A stretch of DNA of 64,000 bases, from NCBI GenBank assembly GCA_020747015.1, contig JAGTJM010000063.1, forward strand, positions 1-64,000, read 5' to 3'. The translations under genes were made by a program, and so were the position numbers. Positions 33,337-45,601 of this stretch are shown here, in pieces. The notes below the pieces were generated by a model. It was not told the DNA's origin, ran no database searches, and worked only from the letters and a program-made list of their open reading frames with translations. Numbering within the stretch: the stretch's first letter is position 1; each line of letters opens with the position of its first letter. The stretch is from Pyrenochaeta sp. MPI-SDFR-AT-0127. Taxonomy: Eukaryota; Ascomycota; Dothideomycetes; Pleosporales; Cucurbitariaceae.

Positions 33337-35616
33337 ATGTACGATCTGGAGCAGACGAGCAAGAAAATGCCTGCGAGGCGTAATGAGCGGTTAGCAAGAT
33401 TGAATATGCGGAGATCAACCATACGAGCAGCGGCCAGCAAAAGGTCGCTATATCTCATTTCAATATTCCTAATGCTAATCACGATTTCTCATTCCACCTT
33501 GGCGTCTCTTCCAGCGCCTCCACGTTGGTCTCCCCAGAGTTATTCCCTGACAAGCCATGCCGCGAACGAATCCTCTCCACTTGAGTGTCTACAGGTTGCG
33601 CCTCCGATCCTGAGTTCGCCGGGAGACTGTCAGCAAACGCTGATGGTGCACACATTTGCCTACTCATATGGCAAACCGTTTATAGGCAAGTGAGGGGCAC
33701 GTAGAGCTCAACATCTGCTTCATCTGGCTTGATCTTTTTCGCACCACTCCTCATATTATATGCAACAACGATTTACCAAGCCCACGTAGACATGAAGATG
33801 TTCGTGCTAACCGTCCTCGCTAGGCGATTATCATCCGCCAAATTGTGTGTTTAATCGCGTTATATTCAACCTCACTGTCACGTCTGCAGGGCGTCAGTTT
33901 GACAGGCTCGCACTCATGTGTACGCAACACCCTTGCACATAGTCGTCTTAAGGCTTGCACTGACCTGCCATCAAACCGATAGTCTTTGACGATATCGAGA
34001 TCTTCCGCACCTCAACCGCTGAGCCGACTCAATATGGAATCATGTGGACTTACGTCAAGGACATGAGTAGCTATCTTTCCCTGTTTCAGAGACCACAGAA
34101 AATCATTTTTGATCTTGGAAACCTCGTGGACAACACATACACGGGCTCCTGGAACACGACCTTGACTGCAACGTTCCTTACCGCCGAAGAAACCATAGTG
34201 CCTGCAGATCGCATCTTTCCCATCTCCGCGGGCAAGTCGGCCGACAACTTGCCAAGCAGTTTCGCCATCCCTGAAACGAGGGCACTGAACAGTATCTTGC
34301 TACCTCAACACGCGAAGAAGGCGGTATTCTCAATATCCGCCTGTGGCCAGGCTGCAGAAGAGTTCTGGTGGAGTAACGTGCTATCATCTGACACACGCGT
34401 CTTTGAGAATGACACAACACTGTACGGCCACTCGCCATTCCGAGAGCTTCGCCTTTTGATTGACGGGCACTTGGCTGGAGTTGCGTGGCCTTTTCCTGTC
34501 ATATTCACTGGAGGTGTCGTTCCTGGGTTCTGGAGGCCCCTCGTTGGCATCGATGCATTCGATTTGCGGGAAGAAGAAATCGACATCACGCCATTCGTAC
34601 CTTTGCTTAGTGATAACGAGTATCATACATTCGAGATTCAAGTCATAGGAATCGACGATGATGGCCACGGGAATGGAGTTTTCACCGAAGCAATTGAGTC
34701 AATTTGGGTCGTCACGGGCAAGGTCTTTATTTGGCTGGACTCGAATAACAGCCCAACCACCGGCACACTCCCGACGATATCGTCTTCAGCACCAGTAATC
34801 AAACTGCAGTCTTCAAAACAACGAAGTACCGATGGCACTGTAAAGTCACTGGACTATTCAATCGAAGTATCTCGCAACTTGCATATTGAGGCTACAGTAC
34901 ACAGCTCTGACGGCCCCAAAGAAGTCTCTTGGAAACAAGCACTTTCATTCTCTAACTCAGGTACCCTCAGCAACGGAGGCAATGACCAAGTCATGCGGCA
35001 AACAACAACAGGCACTCACTCTACTACCTCCGGATACTCTAGAATCTTTGAGTACCCTCTGTGGGTTATCTCATCATTCAGTGCTCCCCCCAATGGCAAC
35101 CTCACAATCAATGCTAAGATGGGACGAGGAAAGTACGTTCAGCAGCTCGAAGACCTCGCGTTTCCAAACGATTACAAAACATTCGACTATGCTCGCGTGC
35201 CCGCGGCGTTAGACAACGCTCTAGACTTCCATGGCTCAAATGTAAATAACTGGCAAAATGGTACAGCATCCTACATATCGGTTCCAGCTCAGAAAAGATC
35301 ATACGGCTCAGGCAGTACGGAGCAACTGTTCTCGCTAAGCGGCATAAGCGGCATGCCCGTCGCAGTGGTTCAGGATGGCACAAATAACGCCGCAGCGGGG
35401 CAGCAGCGGAGCGAAGAGCTTTACTGGAGGCATATCGTTGCGGCGAATGACTCGATCATCTGTGACGAGGAGAACTTTGAGGGTCAGGTGCGTGGGAAAA
35501 GCAGGTATGCGACACTTGGACAGCAGGCCGAAGGTGATGGGATGCTGGAATTTGCAAGGAGGGGCGTCAGGGCCCTACTTGGGAGGGGCCGGAGTGAGCG
35601 ACGCCTGTTGGGGTGA
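33337..35616 (+). CDS. PNGase A-type glycoamidase (peptide N-glycanase A), membrane-anchored
   Basis: Peptide-N4-(N-acetyl-beta-glucosaminyl)asparagine amidase A family; relatives release N-glycans from glycopeptides in the secretory path or outside the cell. Proposed exons 33337-33685, 33824-33919 and 33983-35616 encode 692 residues. A basic N-terminus precedes a membrane segment at about 37-57 (SLYLISIFLMLITIS). The conserved core includes AGRQFDRLAL, then DIEIFRTSTAEPT, the DLGNLVDNTYTGSWN block, FRELRLLIDGHLAGVAWPFP and GGVVPGFWRPLVGIDAFDL. The first intron starts GCAAGT rather than GT; only this junction keeps the frame and restores the G-x-x-x-PPNC block. The C-terminus is an Arg/Gly-rich tail. 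Confidence 0.87.
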
Positions 35617-38600
35617 GGGTTGGCCGACTGAGAGGTTAGCGGAGTGAGCTTTGCATGGGGGAGGTGGGCTTGCCGGGTGCGCTGCGCGAGGTTCGACGAA
35701 CAAGCGATGGGGTACAAGACACCAGGGTGGCTTCCCATGACGCTCATGCTGTGGCACGGTTATGCGACTCTCAAGTCGAACATGGATGTGTGGAGCGAAG
35801 GATTTGATTTTCCTGGGGTGCCGTAAAAAAGGAAAATGTGTTTCACTGCGTTGTTCTCCATATATGCAGTGTTAAGCAACACTGCCCAACACGATGGATT
35901 CTACAGCATATGTACAAATCAGACCATACTTGGCAATTGTGGATGAGTAAAAGCTCACGGCGTAATTCTTCGCTGGCCGGGCGGCACGGCATGCTGTCCC
36001 GATGTCATGGATGTTACAAAAAGATGTGGATGAACGACTCTCCCCGAGTGCCACGACATCAGGCTCCACGGTGAGCATATGTGGCTTCGTATGTACCGGC
36101 AATAGATGTTACTCTGCATATGTCTCTGTCAGTCCATTGTGAGTTGGCCTCAACGGACATGCAGAAGAAGCGTCACTGCGTTATTCTCCGAGGCGGGCGC
36201 TGTGGAAGCGGCACATTTTCAATACATTCGGCATCGTACCGCACAACGCCGCCTTTCTCTCTAATCTTCAGCTCCTATCAGTCAAGTAGATGTTTTTTCG
36301 CCCCCAAAGCCAGTTCCACAGCATAAGGTTCTTCATTAGTGCAAGCCAGCTGTTTACTGAGGGGCGCAATTGCTCCACCTGACTCCGCTTACAACGACAG
36401 CATTCATGCGAATAGTGTAGGTATGCCGACCGCCCCGCTCTATAAACGCCTCGAGTATTATATTCACTGCATTATAGGCCATCTCCCCCCCCCACGGCGA
36501 TCCACAGTAAGGACGACTCAATTTAGGCATCAGGATTGCTTGTTCCCCCCCACATTGGGACCACTCCAAGACTTCAAGTAGGATTTTACGAGACAACTAT
36601 AACGCATTGGAGACAACAATGACTTGCAAGTGTCAGTAACCGGTGTGGCGATGCCGCTAATGGCGCGTAATATTAGTACCCCCGTGCTATAAGGCCAGTA
36701 AAGAACCTGCTGAAACCTAGTCGGAGGTGGAGGATTGAGGGAGCTTGGGGAAGGGTATGTGGTCAAGGGTTAGTATAGTCGAATATGTCTTAACTCTACA
36801 TTGGCTTAAAAACGATTTTGTTGAATTGATTAGGCTTGCCTTTAGACGTAGTCACCTTTCACACTGCGCTGTTAGCCCCGGTCACGTTTTCCCTCTGTTA
36901 TAGCGGTCTACCAGCCCGCCCTCCGCGGGCGCAGTGAGCGGGAGATTTGCAGTCGATCCTTGCGCACGAGGCTTGTCCTCGTGGTAGGTCTTGAAATAGG
37001 CAGAATTTTATGAGCATGCATAGTGAGAAAACCTTGCTTTTTTGGACAAACTCCCTTGGAATCCATAGTCTGGCTCGACGCCATGCGGGTGACTACGGCT
37101 TGGGGGCCCCTTCGCTCTCTGTTCGTGTTCATTCAAGAAATTCAGGAGGATGATCAATAGTCGGACATATGCGAGTTTGACCCCATGCGACAGGGCAACC
37201 CTTCATAGGGAAGGATTTGGCATTCCAACAACGACCACGATCGGCAACTTTTTGGCAGATTTGATGTCTCCATTGAGCAACTTCTCCACGACCTGTCTCG
37301 GTGGACCAGCATGCATGAAACAATTAAACTTTTCAATATCTCAAATTTCAGCCGTGCGGTGCGCAATGCCGCCCTTTGTGTCAGCCCTATTCCCGGGACG
37401 AGGAGGGGGGACTGTCTGCGAGTCATGGCGACAATCGCCCCTTGAACGCACCCACCGCGGCTCACCATGCCGCTTCTGGACTTCGCTTGCTCAATCGGTT
37501 ACGGGCGGGGAGACGGGTTAGGTTTTGACGGGAACTTTGTAAACACTTCTTACGAAAAAGGCTGTTAGATCATCCCTGGTCTTTACCATCCTACCCATGC
37601 GGTGCGGCTTTGGCGCAACCTTGGCCATTTTATTCTCTCCGAGGCCTCGATATACGGGCCTGTGAACGACAAGCTAGGATTTACGCTTCGGTTAAGTCTT
37701 AAGAGGGTAGGAGTCAACGATGAAGGAATATGACTGTTGATGTGATTTGGTGGGTGCGAACACGGCTCGCAGCCGTTTCACAAGCATATCAGGTGGTATC
37801 GCCCGCCAATGGGAATAGTCGAAAGGGGTTCAAGTCGTCACCTGTCCTCAAGGTGAAGGCAAGCGTTGTGTGATACTTCGGGTAGAAGGAAGTCTGAGGG
37901 GACGCGCATCGAATCACAAAATTGTTTTTTGCGCTTCTGCATGCAAATTCAGATGGGGTGATCCCTACTGCAAAGAGGGTGCAAATCCACAAAGCGGTTG
38001 TGTTGGGCTAACACTTCTCATGCGTCGCGCGTTGTCTAGATGCCCAAGAAAGCATGCAACCATCTCACGCCACGCCATAAGCCTTACCTCGTGGCTTGAG
38101 CCGTTGAACGGTAGGCAATGCATGCTAGCACTCCACGAGGCTCCCTGCATTCTGTATGACATGCGAGGGCGCCTCTGGATGGGCGATCGGTGTGCCAGTC
38201 CAGTTCGGCCTGCATAAAACTCTGAAAGTGGAGTCCGTGGCTCGTGGTGAAAAGGCTCTGGTTGACACTGCGGGGTAGCATATGAATGACATCAATTGAG
38301 CGACGTAGATGGAGGAAAGATACAACGACTAGTGGCAAACCCCCCGTATGAGCAACCTGTTAGCTGCTCCAGGATTCATTGGATATGTTGTGCTTCACGG
38401 GGGCGGCCAATGTGGTTCCATTGACCTTCATACTATTTCCTGGGAAAAGGGGATGTGCCCCTATCGTACTCTCCTGTAAAACACGAAGTGAAAAGAGCAT
38501 TTGAACAATCGATAGACGGCGTTGTTGTCCAGCCAATGGTCTCTTTGCTCATCGCTTCAATGAGAACCCCGCAACCTTGTCTGGCTGCGGATGGCGTGCG

Positions 38601-39484
38601 ATTGGGAGGCTAGTTCGGACGGGACGGTAGAAGCGAGCATCGTACTCCAAGTTATAGGACATTCCCATCGTCACGAAGACACATGGACAGGGTGATATGC
38701 CATGGTCAACTGTCGTCTGGGTGCGACACACGGGTCAAGAAGTCGTGCAGCACACCGTGGTAACCTGTGCTCGATCTGCAGGCTGCGCAAGTTGAAACGT
38801 CGTCCAGAGAGGAACTGTATGGCAGGGATGATAGACACGCATCCGATAGCACACGGAGAAAGCCTCAAAATGTCCATCGTATGGGTTACATAGAGTCCGT
38901 TGGTGCGCTTCGACAGTGTCGACCCGGCATCTCCCTCTACAGCTAGCAATCAATGATCAATCCCTGCCATATTGCAAAGGTAAACGGGTATACTTTCCGC
39001 AATAGAAAAGGCACGTTTGCTCTCAGGCTAAAGAAGGTTGCTTTCTCCTGAATACAAACAACAGAAGAAGATGGACCATATGCGACGTACCGTCTGTTTA
39101 AGTTTCGCTAAATGCGCGTCTATACATCCGGTGGGCGATCTCACGTCATCATCTAGTCAGTGGACCATGACTCCAAAAATGCTAAGGTTTGATTGATATT
39201 GGAGGAGATATGGATATGGGGGGATGATGATGATCAAGCGAACTAAGATCAGGTCAACAGGAAAGCGAGGACAAGGCGAGGCAAGCCGCTGGAGCAGACC
39301 TGAGTGACGGCTGGAGGTGCAGTGTCGTGTGTCTCTGACTCGCCAAAGTATCTTTGACGCCTTCCTCATTGACGTTTGGCGCCTTCGACCCACCAGCCTT
39401 CAGCTATCGGATGCCGTCCGTCATGGCTTTTGCGCCTCCGTCACCGACCTCCAGAACCTCGCAAGGACCATTACATGAGGCGCC
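35617..39484. other. 3.9 kb gene-poor stretch
   Basis: No frame here is longer than about 125 codons or resembles a known protein. There is a nine-base C run near 36485 and a perfect 7-bp-stem hairpin at 36965-36983. The last 300 bases should be the EamA gene promoter. No transposon ends were seen by eye. Confidence 0.45.
36965..36983. repeat. Perfect hairpin, 7-bp stem, 5-base loop
   Basis: CACGAGG and CCTCGTG flank a CTTGT loop. It follows a GC-rich block (about 36910-36945) in otherwise featureless DNA. Role unknown; it could be chance. Confidence 0.35.
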
Positions 39485-41192
39485 ATGACCCTGTCATCGC
39501 TGTCAAAGGTCGTCGAGGACGATGAGAGATGCACCCAGCAGCCCGGCGCTGAGTCTTCCCTTAAACCCGGCAACAAGGCAGAAGACGCGCTAACTGTCAA
39601 TCGCGGGGCCATTCGCGTGCCTTCCCCGGATCCCTCGCTCATCTCCATAGACGACTCGAACAATATACGATTTGGCCGCAACCCAGATTATGAGCCTGTT
39701 CATCATGGCCGTAGACATGCTTCACATTCGCCAGGCCCATCGCGCGGTTTTCAGGGTAGGGTCCGGCGGTTCTGGATAGCGAACAAGGGTTTAGCTCTCG
39801 TACTGATAGCCCAGCTCTTTGGTACGTTGATGAATGTAACCACACGCATGCTAGAAATGGAGGGGAATGACGGTAAGACAGTTGCGCCACCATAGAATTG
39901 CCCAAGGCTAAACTCGACTCTTAGGCAAAGGTTACCACCCTTTCCAGATTCTGTTCGCCAGAATGGGCATCACTGTATTGTGTGCGTCGACATATATGTG
40001 GTACAAGAAGACAGAGCATTTCCCCTTTGGTTTGAGGGAAGTGCGCCCTCTACTGGTGGCTCGCGGTCTGTTTGGCTTCTTTGGGGTGTTTGGAATGTAC
40101 TGTAAGTTGCCCGTCCCCGCACGTAGGAGAATATGCGGCACAGTGACTTTGTTAAAGTTCTCTTGGTGTACAACATATGCTGCCACAGTTATGTTTTTGC
40201 TAGGCTACTTTGCCGTGCTTAATCCCGCTGTACTTCCTAAGTGCCCCATTCATGAGCCGGTAGGCTGATCAGCAGCAGATTCCCTGCTCTTCCTTCCCCT
40301 CGCTGATGCCACCGTCATCACCTTCCTAGCCCCCAGTCTCGCATGTTGGGCGTGCAGCTTCCTGATCAACGAGCCTTTTACCCGAATGGAACAAATTGCT
40401 GCTTACATATCTCTCTTCGGCGTTATTCTCATCGCTCGACCTGCCTCACTCTTTGCTGCAATATCACACTCGGGCGAGCCGGTTCCTCCTGCTAGTGGGG
40501 ACGCAGATTTCATCCCCTTACCGAATGGGACAAATTCATCTCCTGATCGTCTTGCCGCCGATTACGATGCTGTCACACCGACTCAGCGCGCCACTGCAGT
40601 TGGAATAGCAATGCTGGGCGTAATAGGTGCAGCAGGGGCATATACGACCATTCGGTGGATTGGCAAGCGAGCACATCCGCTGATCTCTGTCAATTACTTT
40701 GCATCTTGGTGCACAATTGTCAGCGTGGTGGCAATGTTCGCCATGCCTGGCGTTGGATTCTTGCTTCCTCGCTATCTCAAGGATTGGTGCTATTTGATCT
40801 TCCTAGGTATCTGCGGCTTTGTTATGGTAAGCGTGTATGCAATATATGATTGTTCTTGATACTGACAATCCAAGCAATTCCTTCTTGCCGCCGGCCTACA
40901 GTATGAGAAGAGCTCCCGCGCAACAAACATGGTCTACATGCAAATGCTCTTTGCACTGACGTTTGACAAACTGGTTTGGGGCACAACGCCTGGTGCCTTA
41001 TCCATTGTGGGATCGTCATTGATCCTGGGCTCGGCCATATATGTCGCAATGAACAAGGAAGGGCCGAAGAAGAAGGCTGGGTCAGCAGAAGGTGGCGACC
41101 GAGATGAGGAGCGAGGTCTCATGTCACCAGATCCAGGTAGGGGGCGAAGAGATGATGTTAGCATGGACATACCGATGAGGCCATTGAGGTAG
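39485..41192 (+). CDS. EamA/DMT-superfamily transporter (SLC35G-like)
   Basis: Ten-helix membrane carrier of the drug/metabolite transporter superfamily; substrate unknown. Exons 39485-39872, 39925-40101, 40279-40826 and 40875-41192 encode 476 residues. A hydrophilic, Ser/Pro-rich N-terminus of about 100 residues precedes the first EamA repeat (GLALVLIAQLFGTLMNVTTR, then FQILFARMGIT). The hallmark LPLADATVITFLAPSLAC appears after the second intron. The second EamA repeat starts about ATAVGIAMLGVIGAAGAYTT and ends with MLFALTFDKLVWGTTPG. The tail is charged. The second intron (177 bases) is long for this window, but both ends and the frame fit a single intron. Confidence 0.9.
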
Positions 41193-41766
41193 CATTGCGT
41201 TAAGCATACGTGTTTACGAATTACAAGCATAGACATTTGGATGACCTTGCATATCATATAGATTTAAATAGACTTTGCGCGATTTGAAGCAACTCAAATC
41301 TTAGTAATAAGATTGATTGCACTTTGTCTGATCCAAAGGAACTGGTGTGCATGATCTGTAATTAAATGCCATCGGTGAAGTAATTCAAACTCAGGTTCCT
41401 GCCAACGTAGGTACTGAAAGTTTATTTCAAAGCCAGACCAATAGATTATATCTGCGAATAGGCTCTTAGACGGCACTGTTAACGGTCTCCAATACGTCAT
41501 CAGTCCGTTGAGAACACTATGGATTTTTCTTCACAACTACTGCTGACACAATCGGAACCTCGCTTGACGTCTGCTTACCCCGCCCAGCCGCACAGGCAGG
41601 TAAAACAGAATCTGCCAACCCACCGGCTGATGACGAAACAGCTGCTGTGTCAAGATGTTTGTTCATCAACAAAGAGAAGTGCTTCGTTGTATGATTGTGA
41701 CAATATAATCTCTTAAAATCCTCGAGCTGCTATCGAAAGTCAATTCCACGGCGCATCAGCGCTATA
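41193..41766. other. Intergenic, no gene recognised
   Basis: 574 AT-leaning bases between the EamA gene and the tRNA gene; no coding frame of interest. Confidence 0.5.
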
Positions 41767-41852
41767 TCCTCCGTGGCGCAATTGGCTAGCGCGTTCGACT
41801 GTTATGCATGTAGCAAATCGAGAGGTTGAAAGTTCGAGCCTTTCCGGGGGAG
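41767..41852 (+). tRNA. tRNA-Asn (anticodon GTT), with a 12-base intron
   Basis: All cloverleaf parts can be drawn. The acceptor strands are TCCTCCG (41767-41773) and CGGGGGA (41845-41851) with G as discriminator. The D arm is GCGC/GCGC around an AATTGGCTA loop. The anticodon stem is TTCGA/TCGAG. The loop reads CT-GTT-A, giving anticodon GTT at 41801-41803. The T arm is GAAAG/CTTTC around TTCGAGC. The loop is interrupted after base 37 by about 12 bases (41805-41816), the canonical place for a nuclear tRNA intron. Internal A- and B-box sequences are present. CCA is not encoded. Confidence 0.93.
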
Positions 41853-41856
41853 CTTG

Positions 41857-41863
41857 TTTTTTT
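41857..41863 (+). terminator. RNA polymerase III terminator
   Basis: A run of seven T starts five bases after the tRNA discriminator base, the usual stop signal for Pol III. Confidence 0.85.
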
Positions 41864-42130
41864 GCTCTTTTGAACTTTCCCACGCCTCCCTCCTCTAGTC
41901 GCGACAACGTCGCCGACCTCAGAAAGTTGGATCACGATGGACGGACTTTGCTCCTCGGAGCACACGCGAGCCTCTCCAAGAAAAGCCATCTGCATAAGCG
42001 TACCGGCGGGAGCTGTGAATGGGCGGACTTCGTTCCGCCTTGTGTTTCTCGACTATGATGGCCCCTTTGACGTGCTTTTTGTTCAGCTCGTATCCCGGCA
42101 TTTTGGTTGTTCTTCTCTTCCACAAGTAGC

Positions 42131-43705
42131 ATGCCTACAATTATCGACCTTCCCAATGAGCTCCTTCACACCATTTGCGTCTACGCACAGTATGATGGGA
42201 ACTCAAAGTCGACAGCGCATGCGCAGAACGGCGAGATCAACAATGCAACGCTCCTTTCGCTCTGTCGAGCTTGTCGTGTGCTCAAAGATATTGCTCAGGG
42301 CATCTTATACCGATCAGTGAGCGGCACCTTGGACGAAGATGGCTCTCTTTTGCCTCTATGGCGCCTTACAGAAACGATCCTCATGCGACCAGAATTGGCG
42401 AGAAGAGTCAAGAATCTATCAATACAGCTGAACCCACAAGCATCGATCAACCTAGCTATTACAAAGACGAAGTTCGACTCAGGAGTCCAACGGTCACGAA
42501 CCAGGCCATGGCTGCATCAAAGTGCACTTCGGACACTCTGGGCATACGAGGTTGTCCATGTTCTTTTAGCCCGCCTTTCCAACATTGAGACTTTGTACAT
42601 CACAATCGTCGGTTTTGATTTGAGGGTGTTCAGTGGCAGAGCTTCGTGGGAAGTACTCGACCAATTACCAAAATCTCTTTACGTCTCGACCGTCGGTCTG
42701 CCAAACGACCAGCCCCTCAAACACTTGCGACATGTCGAAGTCGCACATCGCAAGGTGCAGGCCTATGTTCCATTGATGCATGTAGGCGAGTTTGAGTTTG
42801 TCTTCTTGTTATCATCGGCAAAGTCTGTTTGCATCAAGAGACGCCAGTTTGTCTCTCTCCAAGGGGCTCCGGTTCTCCCACCGGCGTTGGTGTCGAAACT
42901 GACGAATCTCGAATTGAGAGAGTACTGTATCCATTTAAGAAGCCTCGACTATCTCTGCAGCGCTGCTCATAATCTTAAGCGGTTTGCGTTCGTTACACTG
43001 GATCCACTATCCCTCCATAGAGGGTCACTACTTGGCCATCCTGAGCTGGATCATGATCCGCTTATCCGCCAGCCCACACCAATGCAATTCTTGCATGCGC
43101 TGGGAACTTGGGCAAAAACACTGGAATATCTGGAACTTGACTTTTACGACTGGTTCCAGCCCGGATTCGAAGCACTTTGGGGCCATGACGGGACCGATGC
43201 GAAGCAGCGATATCCCTCATTTAGGCACTTCAAGAGCCTCGAGGTTTTGAACATTGAACACGAGCGGGTTTGTCCGCCAACCGAACTTCCAGAGAGCTTG
43301 CTGGGCTTGACGCTCTCTCATAAGCCCAACAAACCATGCCTTATAGACGATCCATTGCACTACCCCAGGATCCAGCCAGGGTACAGGCAACTCATTCAAG
43401 AAAACATTTGTCCCAAGTTGCGGTGCGTTCAGGTGGGGCGTTTCTATCCTTTCCGCTACATGGGTACGCGCGTGTACGATTGGCGACACATCAGCAAGAA
43501 GAAGTGGAAAGACTTTGTGTCCCTTGAAATCGACTACAGTGATCCTGGCTACAAGTTTGAAGAGGAAGGCCTCAAAGAGCAGGAGGAAGATGGGATTTCA
43601 GAAACTTGGTGGGATCCGTGGTGGAAAATCTGGCGCACTCAAACCTGGCCGAAAGAGTTGAAAGACGATCTCATTGAATGTCTATTCCGGGAAGTGAGTC
43701 GCTAG
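42131..43705 (+). CDS. F-box domain protein
   Basis: Putative substrate adaptor of an SCF ubiquitin ligase; target unknown. Single exon, 524 residues. The N-terminus MPTIIDLPNELLHTICVYA begins an F-box, followed after a short insert by LLSLCRACRVLKDIAQGILYRS, which completes the helix set contacting Skp1. The rest is a leucine-rich, non-repetitive region with patches such as LTNLELREYCIHLRSLDYL and LEYLELDFYDWFQPGFEAL, suggesting a divergent leucine-rich-repeat solenoid. The C-terminus is acidic with several tryptophans. Starts 278 bases after the tRNA gene. Confidence 0.85.
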   Translation: MPTIIDLPNELLHTICVYAQYDGNSKSTAHAQNGEINNATLLSLCRACRVLKDIAQGILYRSVSGTLDEDGSLLPLWRLTETILMRPELARRVKNLSIQLNPQASINLAITKTKFDSGVQRSRTRPWLHQSALRTLWAYEVVHVLLARLSNIETLYITIVGFDLRVFSGRASWEVLDQLPKSLYVSTVGLPNDQPLKHLRHVEVAHRKVQAYVPLMHVGEFEFVFLLSSAKSVCIKRRQFVSLQGAPVLPPALVSKLTNLELREYCIHLRSLDYLCSAAHNLKRFAFVTLDPLSLHRGSLLGHPELDHDPLIRQPTPMQFLHALGTWAKTLEYLELDFYDWFQPGFEALWGHDGTDAKQRYPSFRHFKSLEVLNIEHERVCPPTELPESLLGLTLSHKPNKPCLIDDPLHYPRIQPGYRQLIQENICPKLRCVQVGRFYPFRYMGTRVYDWRHISKKKWKDFVSLEIDYSDPGYKFEEEGLKEQEEDGISETWWDPWWKIWRTQTWPKELKDDLIECLFREVSR

Positions 43706-45601
43706 ACTTTTTTTTATGGAGTATGGGCGTATGGTCTTGGTATGTCGTTTTTATTTTGGATTCCGCCTTGCTTGAACTTGTTCTGCAACTTGTTCTGCGC
43801 GAATGGGGTTCTTCTTCGCAACAAAATTTTTAGACGCCGTTTGTTACATTCATATTCGTACCAGGAATTGTTCAGGTTGGAAAGCTATATACCTCTGTGT
43901 ATTGACATTACTACCAAGACACCTTTGTATAGTAGTCGCTATTGCACCATCGAGTTTTACTAATGCTGAATTATTCTATGGAGCATGCCAATAAGTCACC
44001 TTGCCTGTGCAATACCGTCTTGACTACCTTATAGAATCGAACCTCAGCTACGTCTAGAATCGATTGGGACTTAAATTGCTGCCTCACTATATAAGTTTTC
44101 GATGAGTAGGCATCACTCCTGGCTCGAGTGGAGAAGACAGTTTCATGTTCATTATTTACATGTCAATTGTCACGCAAAAGCGAACAACATGTTCTGTACT
44201 CCCGACTCGAGGCTGGAGTACCTATCTTGGAGAGTCAAATAAGCAATCAGGTGCGTCAACTTCTAGTCGAAAAACGGACACCACAAGAGACTTTGAGACT
44301 TATGCTGGCAACTCTGCTATGGAGCGGGATGTAAGGTCAAGTCTAGCAAGACGTCGATGGCTAGACTTCGTGGAGTAAGAGACGATATTGAACTTACAAT
44401 ACACATGGTTCGTCATATTGCATGCATCAATGGCAATTCTATATGTCGAAGTGGTAATATGGACTCCACATGGCGGTGTCGCCATTTCAAGCAAACAGGG
44501 CGTTTTCCAACAGCGTGCAACTGTTTCTCATATTGTAAAAGTGTGCATCGACTTGCAAAATTCCATACCCTTCTTCTAGCCATGAAAGGAGTGTCTTGAA
44601 ACGTTATGTGCGAAGTCTGTCGGCGTGTGCGGCGTTCGTTAGGAAATGAGATATTTGAATATTGATGAACGTGTCATTGACGAACTATACCAACTCAAAG
44701 GTTGCCAGTACAAGAATAAAATCCTGTCCACCTAAATACTTGAATGACATGAATGGCCAATCGGAATAGAAAAGGCAGTTCGCGCAGAAGACAATGGATC
44801 ACAGCCTTATTATGGGAACATAAATTAAGCAAGCAGGTCTGTTGTGAGTTTACTCGGGCTGATATTTGTTGCAGAGATGAATGAATGTAAGGCTCAATTT
44901 CGAGCAAGGACAGTAATGATACTAACCACATGTCATACGAATATGACGGAGCGATTCAACGCAGAATGGCACAATTGAAACCATCATGATTGTGAACGCA
45001 GCATTCAATCTGATATCCCTCAGCGTGGAATATCGGAGAAGTAAGAGACAAAGGATGGGCTCATCAGATTAGGTGGAAGAAACTTGATGAACCAAAACCC
45101 TACAGATACGGTAGGAAAAAAAAATGAATTAAAATATATGATCCTTGAAACGAGTATGGTGAAGGCCGTGAGAGGTATGGATGTAGCTGTTGGCAGGAAT
45201 CGAGGAAATTCAAGTCTGGCCTCACATTGCTTCCTCTTTGATACTTGCAAATAATTCAAGAGGAGGACTCTTGTGCGGTTGTGTGTATATCTCTCTGAAG
45301 GACATTCGTAAATAAGTTTCATTGTACGATAGGCTTTGCTGTTTAAATTGCACAGTGTAACTAGAACAATCATGCACCCTCACCCAAATGTTGACAAGAG
45401 TGTGAAATTAATTGTATTATGGAGAGCAGCTGATGACAACTGGGATATATTGCTATAAAACAAAACGCCAGGGGCGAGCCGAGTTTGCAAATCTGAATCT
45501 GCTAACGTAGTGACTGAGCCATTATAGCCACAATTGCTACCTCTAAGGAACCGATGGCCGTGACGGCGTTATCGTGGTTCTGGTACTCCCACGGCACCAA
45601 G
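43706..45601. other. AT-rich intergenic, no gene recognised
   Basis: 1.9 kb of AT-rich sequence between the F-box gene and the 3' end of the FMT1 gene. Only short frames occur, none recognisable. A poly-A tract lies at 45117-45124. Confidence 0.5.

Noticed and set aside
29191..36535. A weak similarity between a 24-base stretch near 29180 and one near 36510
   Set aside because: About five mismatches, mostly transitions, and no extension on either side; too short to call a repeat by eye.
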